Shown one piece after another: positions 58,010 through 60,447 of a stretch of 60,447 bases of DNA. The notes under the pieces were generated by a model, which did not search any database, had not been told where the DNA came from, and was given only the letters and a program-made list of their open reading frames with translations. The stretch's first letter is position 1. Each line of letters begins with the position of its first letter. The DNA comes from Acidimicrobiia bacterium (GTDB lineage: Bacteria; Actinomycetota; Acidimicrobiia; Spongiisociales; UBA5794): the NCBI GenBank assembly GCA_030066875.1, contig JASJAS010000042.1:1-60447 (forward strand). The letters run 5' to 3'. The position numbers and the translations under genes were made by a program.

Positions 58010-59337
58010 CAGCCGGAGAGTTCGCCGACCAGCTGGATCGACTGGGGGAGGGCGATGACGATGAGGCGGTCGCCTGCTTCGACCTTGCTCTGACCGCGGG
58101 GTACGAATGCCTTCTTACCCCGAACGATGCCACCGACGATCACGTCGTGAGGGAGGTGGATCTCGCGCAGGGTCTTCCCAACGATGTCGCTTGATTCGGC
58201 GACCTCGACCTCCAGCGCCTCGGCTTCGCTGTCTTGGAATGTGACCACCGAGTGGATGCGTCCGCGCCGCACAAACCGCAGGATCTCGTTGGCGGCCGAC
58301 AAGCGTGACGAAACGGCACCGTCGATCCCAACTCCGGCGAGAAGCGTGACGAGGTCGAGCCGATGAAAGCGGGAAACGACGGTCGGAATCCCGACCGCCT
58401 TGGCAACCAGTGAGCCGAGGATGTTGATCTCATCCCAACCGGTCAACGCCAGGGCGGCGTCCGCCGTCTCCAGTCCTTCGCTGTGGAACAGCTTGGGGTC
58501 GGTGGGATCGCCGCATACCGCGACGACTCGGGGATTCTCTGTTGCGATGCGGCGAACCCGGTCTGGGTCGGGATCGACGAGGACGGTCTGAATGTTCTGT
58601 CGACAGAGCCGCTTGGCAGTCAGTTCGGCTACCCGGGTTGTGCCGAAGATGACGACCTTGCGGGCAGGCTCCAGGTGCAGGCCGAGCATATCCAGTGCCG
58701 CATTGGCCTTGTCGGTCTCCACCATGATCAGGACGTGGTCGCCGGGGAGAATCCTGGTGCCACCCCTGGCGATGATCGTCTCGCCGTGGCGGATGATTGC
58801 CGCTACCAGCCACGACCAGCCGTCGACCATGCCGCGCAGCTCTGTCAGCGCGAGGCCTGCAGCGGGCGCATCCGGCCCGATGTATCCCCCGATCAGCTCG
58901 AGGTTCCCGTCGGCAAACTCGCGCACCTCGGATACGCCGCGCTGACGCACCAGGAGTTCGAGTTCCCGAGCCGTGGCGTCTCCCGGGTCGATGAGAAGGT
59001 CGACCCCGAGCGCTGCAGCACCGGCTCGGAGCTGGGGATCTTCGACCCGTGCGATGCGGCGGGCGGTACCGATCTTGGCGGCAGCATGGGCAGAGAGAAC
59101 GTTGACCGCGTCGGACGAAGTCACAGCGATGAACAGATCAGCGATATCGGCCCCGGCCTGCTCGAGCACATCCTGACTGGATCCGTTTCCGTTGATCACA
59201 AGGCAGTCGATCTGCTCCTGGACGTCGACTGCGGTGCGTGGGTCGGATTCGACGACAACGACATCTTGACCCTCGACGGAGAGCCGTTCGGCGAGGTGCG
59301 AGCCCACAGCTCCCGCTCCGATAACAACTATTCGCAT
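58009..59337 (-). CDS. trkA: Trk potassium transporter NAD-binding protein TrkA
   Basis: The 442-residue protein has two RCK (TrkA-N plus TrkA-C) halves. The first nucleotide-binding motif is intact (MRIVVIGAGAVGSHLAERL, acidic VVESD). The second is degenerate (KVVIFGTTRVAELTAKRL), as is usual in bacterial TrkA. The C-terminal TrkA-C domain includes EVAESSDIVGKTLREIHLPHDVIVGGIVR. It senses NAD(H)/ATP and gates TrkH from the cytoplasm. The first ATG-led nine codons of the open frame are excluded because the family starts directly at MRIVVIG. Confidence 0.93.
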   Translation of the reverse strand: MRIVVIGAGAVGSHLAERLSVEGQDVVVVESDPRTAVDVQEQIDCLVINGNGSSQDVLEQAGADIADLFIAVTSSDAVNVLSAHAAAKIGTARRIARVEDPQLRAGAAALGVDLLIDPGDATARELELLVRQRGVSEVREFADGNLELIGGYIGPDAPAAGLALTELRGMVDGWSWLVAAIIRHGETIIARGGTRILPGDHVLIMVETDKANAALDMLGLHLEPARKVVIFGTTRVAELTAKRLCRQNIQTVLVDPDPDRVRRIATENPRVVAVCGDPTDPKLFHSEGLETADAALALTGWDEINILGSLVAKAVGIPTVVSRFHRLDLVTLLAGVGIDGAVSSRLSAANEILRFVRRGRIHSVVTFQDSEAEALEVEVAESSDIVGKTLREIHLPHDVIVGGIVRGKKAFVPRGQSKVEAGDRLIVIALPQSIQLVGELSG

Positions 59338-59411
59338 ACAGACCAGCCGGTAGGTAGATGGCACAGGCTAATCGGCAGTTGGGGGAGCGCTGTAGATAGC
59401 CGCGGCGCCGT

Positions 59412-60447
59412 TCAGCCTCCCAGGGCTTGGACGGCGCCATGGATGGCCAAGCCGACGAGGCCACCCACCAAGGTTCCATTGATGCGGATGAACTGGAGGT
59501 CCCTACCGACCTGTAGCTCGAGACGCCGGCTGGTTTCGTCGGCATCCCAGCGTTCGACAGTTGTCGCGATGATCGACGCCACCTCGGCGCCGGTCCGTTC
59601 GGCGAGGTGCGCGGCGAGACTGGCTACCCAGCTATCGACATTGCTTCGTAGTTCAGGGTCGGAGAGGAGCCGCTCGCCGGTTGTCAAAGCGAGCTGCTCC
59701 AGACGGCGGCGCAAGTTGGAGTCCGGGTCCTCGGAAGCGGCGACGAGACTGTCCTTGACCCCTTCCCAGATGCCGTCCGTCCACTCCGTGAAGTCGGGGT
59801 CGGTCAGGATTTGCTGCTTGAGATCCTCGCCGCGTTCCCGCATGTCGGGCGAGGTCCTCAGCCGCTCGGTCAGGCTCCTCGTCCGTTCGTCCAACAGCCG
59901 GCGGATCTCATGGTCCGGCTTCTCCGTGATTCCCCAATGAACCGGAGCATGCTCACGTACAGCTTCTCGAAGACGACATCGTCGACAGGCTCGGGGACCC
60001 ACCACGGCGACTCCTCGTGGATCCTCCGTCGCAACAGCTCCCGGTTCTCTGCGATTGCACCGGTCAGACCGCGGAGGCCTGCGGTCACCAGCGCCTCATG
60101 CTGGCCTCCGTCCATAGCTCGGTCGAGAATGGAGCCCAGCAGAGGTGCCGCGTCGATCGACTCGATGCGGGTCGCAACCAAGTCGCGAATACTGTCCTGG
60201 ATGTCGTCCTCGCGCATCGTCTCCGCCAGGGCCGCGATTACGGCCGCTCCCTGTCGCGCTGCCGCTGCGGCATTCACTGGGTTGGCTAGCCACTCGCCGA
60301 GGCGGCCTGCCGGATCCGCTTCGCGGATCCGTTCGACAAGGGAATCGGGATCCATGAAGTTGTTGTGAACGAACTCGCCGAGGCCGCGGCCGATGGCATC
60401 CTTGCTGCGGGGAATGAGCGCTGTGTGGGGTATTGGAATGCCCAGCG
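59412..60447 (-). pseudogene. DUF445 family protein, frameshifted and 5'-truncated by the window
   Basis: The reading frame enters from beyond the right edge (GIPIPHTALIPRSKD, a DUF445 N-terminal block) and runs through the family to LYVSMLRFIGE. There it loses frame; family sequence continues in another frame as ITEKPDHEIRRLLDERTRSLTERLR to the stop, with a C-terminal hydrophobic helix LVGGLVGLAIHGAVQAL. The switch falls at a run of four C (59932-59935 on the plus strand). One extra base there would restore a continuous DUF445 protein. This could be a sequencing error, programmed slippage or a real mutation. DUF445 proteins are membrane-associated and of unknown function. Confidence 0.75.

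Noticed and set aside
1..60447. CRISPR arrays, tRNA or rRNA genes, insertion sequences, integrases, prophage genes
   Set aside because: No regularly spaced direct repeats, tRNA-like cloverleaf ends or recombinase/transposase motifs were found by eye on either strand.

Overview
This window comes from a GC-rich bacterium, most likely an actinobacterium (Actinomycetota). The pointers are frequent GTG/TTG starts with strong GGAGG Shine-Dalgarno sites, two deazaflavin(F420)-dependent nitroreductase-type proteins, and a CRP/GlxR-like operator. The class cannot be fixed from the sequence; a hydrogenase/heterodisulfide-reductase operon and an archaeal-type HypB suggest an environmental lineage (for example Acidimicrobiia- or Thermoleophilia-like) rather than a classic mycobacterium or streptomycete. 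I see no rRNA, tRNA, CRISPR array, transposase or phage gene, and no intergenic stretch over 300 bases.

Layout. 0-10.5 kb holds housekeeping and hypothetical genes: a membrane SRPBCC protein, dCMP deaminase, a divergent pair (His-rich small protein and TetR regulator) with palindromic operators, nicotinamidase, a methyltransferase, a phenylacetate-CoA-ligase-like enzyme, a bacterial cation-chloride cotransporter and a DMT exporter. 10.5-18.0 kb is one minus-strand operon: a three-subunit molybdenum hydroxylase (xanthine dehydrogenase family), a GNAT-like protein, a thiolase-like protein without its nucleophilic cysteine, a DUF35 partner, and a uracil/xanthine permease. 18.2-26.8 kb is a tightly overlapping minus-strand operon for a [NiFe] hydrogenase-heterodisulfide reductase complex (maturation protease, HdrC, HdrB, HdrA-GltD fusion, MvhD, MvhG, MvhA), preceded by a perfect TGTGA-N6-TCACA site. 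27-34 kb is sugar metabolism (gpsA, galE, galT, galK, manA, ROK kinase). 34-43.8 kb holds two lipoproteins, a Mut7-C protein, an F420-type oxidoreductase-SRPBCC fusion and membrane proteins.

43.8-49.5 kb is a second striking minus-strand operon: a barbiturase/cyanuric acid hydrolase-family enzyme followed by homologues of the three oxamate carbamoyltransferase subunits (DUF2877/AllH, FdrA/AllF, DUF1116/AllG) and a phosphotransferase of the aminoglycoside/hydroxyurea kinase family. A DDAH-type hydrolase diverges from it. 50-60.4 kb carries a GT-C membrane protein, an esterase, hypA with an Mrp/MinD-type ATPase (archaeal-style HypB), an Asp/Glu racemase, trkA-trkH-dinB, and a DUF445 gene that is frameshifted and runs off the window.

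How it may fit together. HypA, the Mrp/MinD ATPase and the maturation protease would mature the hydrogenase. Uracil permease, molybdenum hydroxylase and barbiturase are the components expected for oxidative pyrimidine breakdown (uracil to barbiturate to ureidomalonate). The AllFGH homologues suggest that the ureido acid is then cleaved by phosphate to give carbamoyl phosphate rather than hydrolysed. That last step is my inference and would be a new variant of the pathway.
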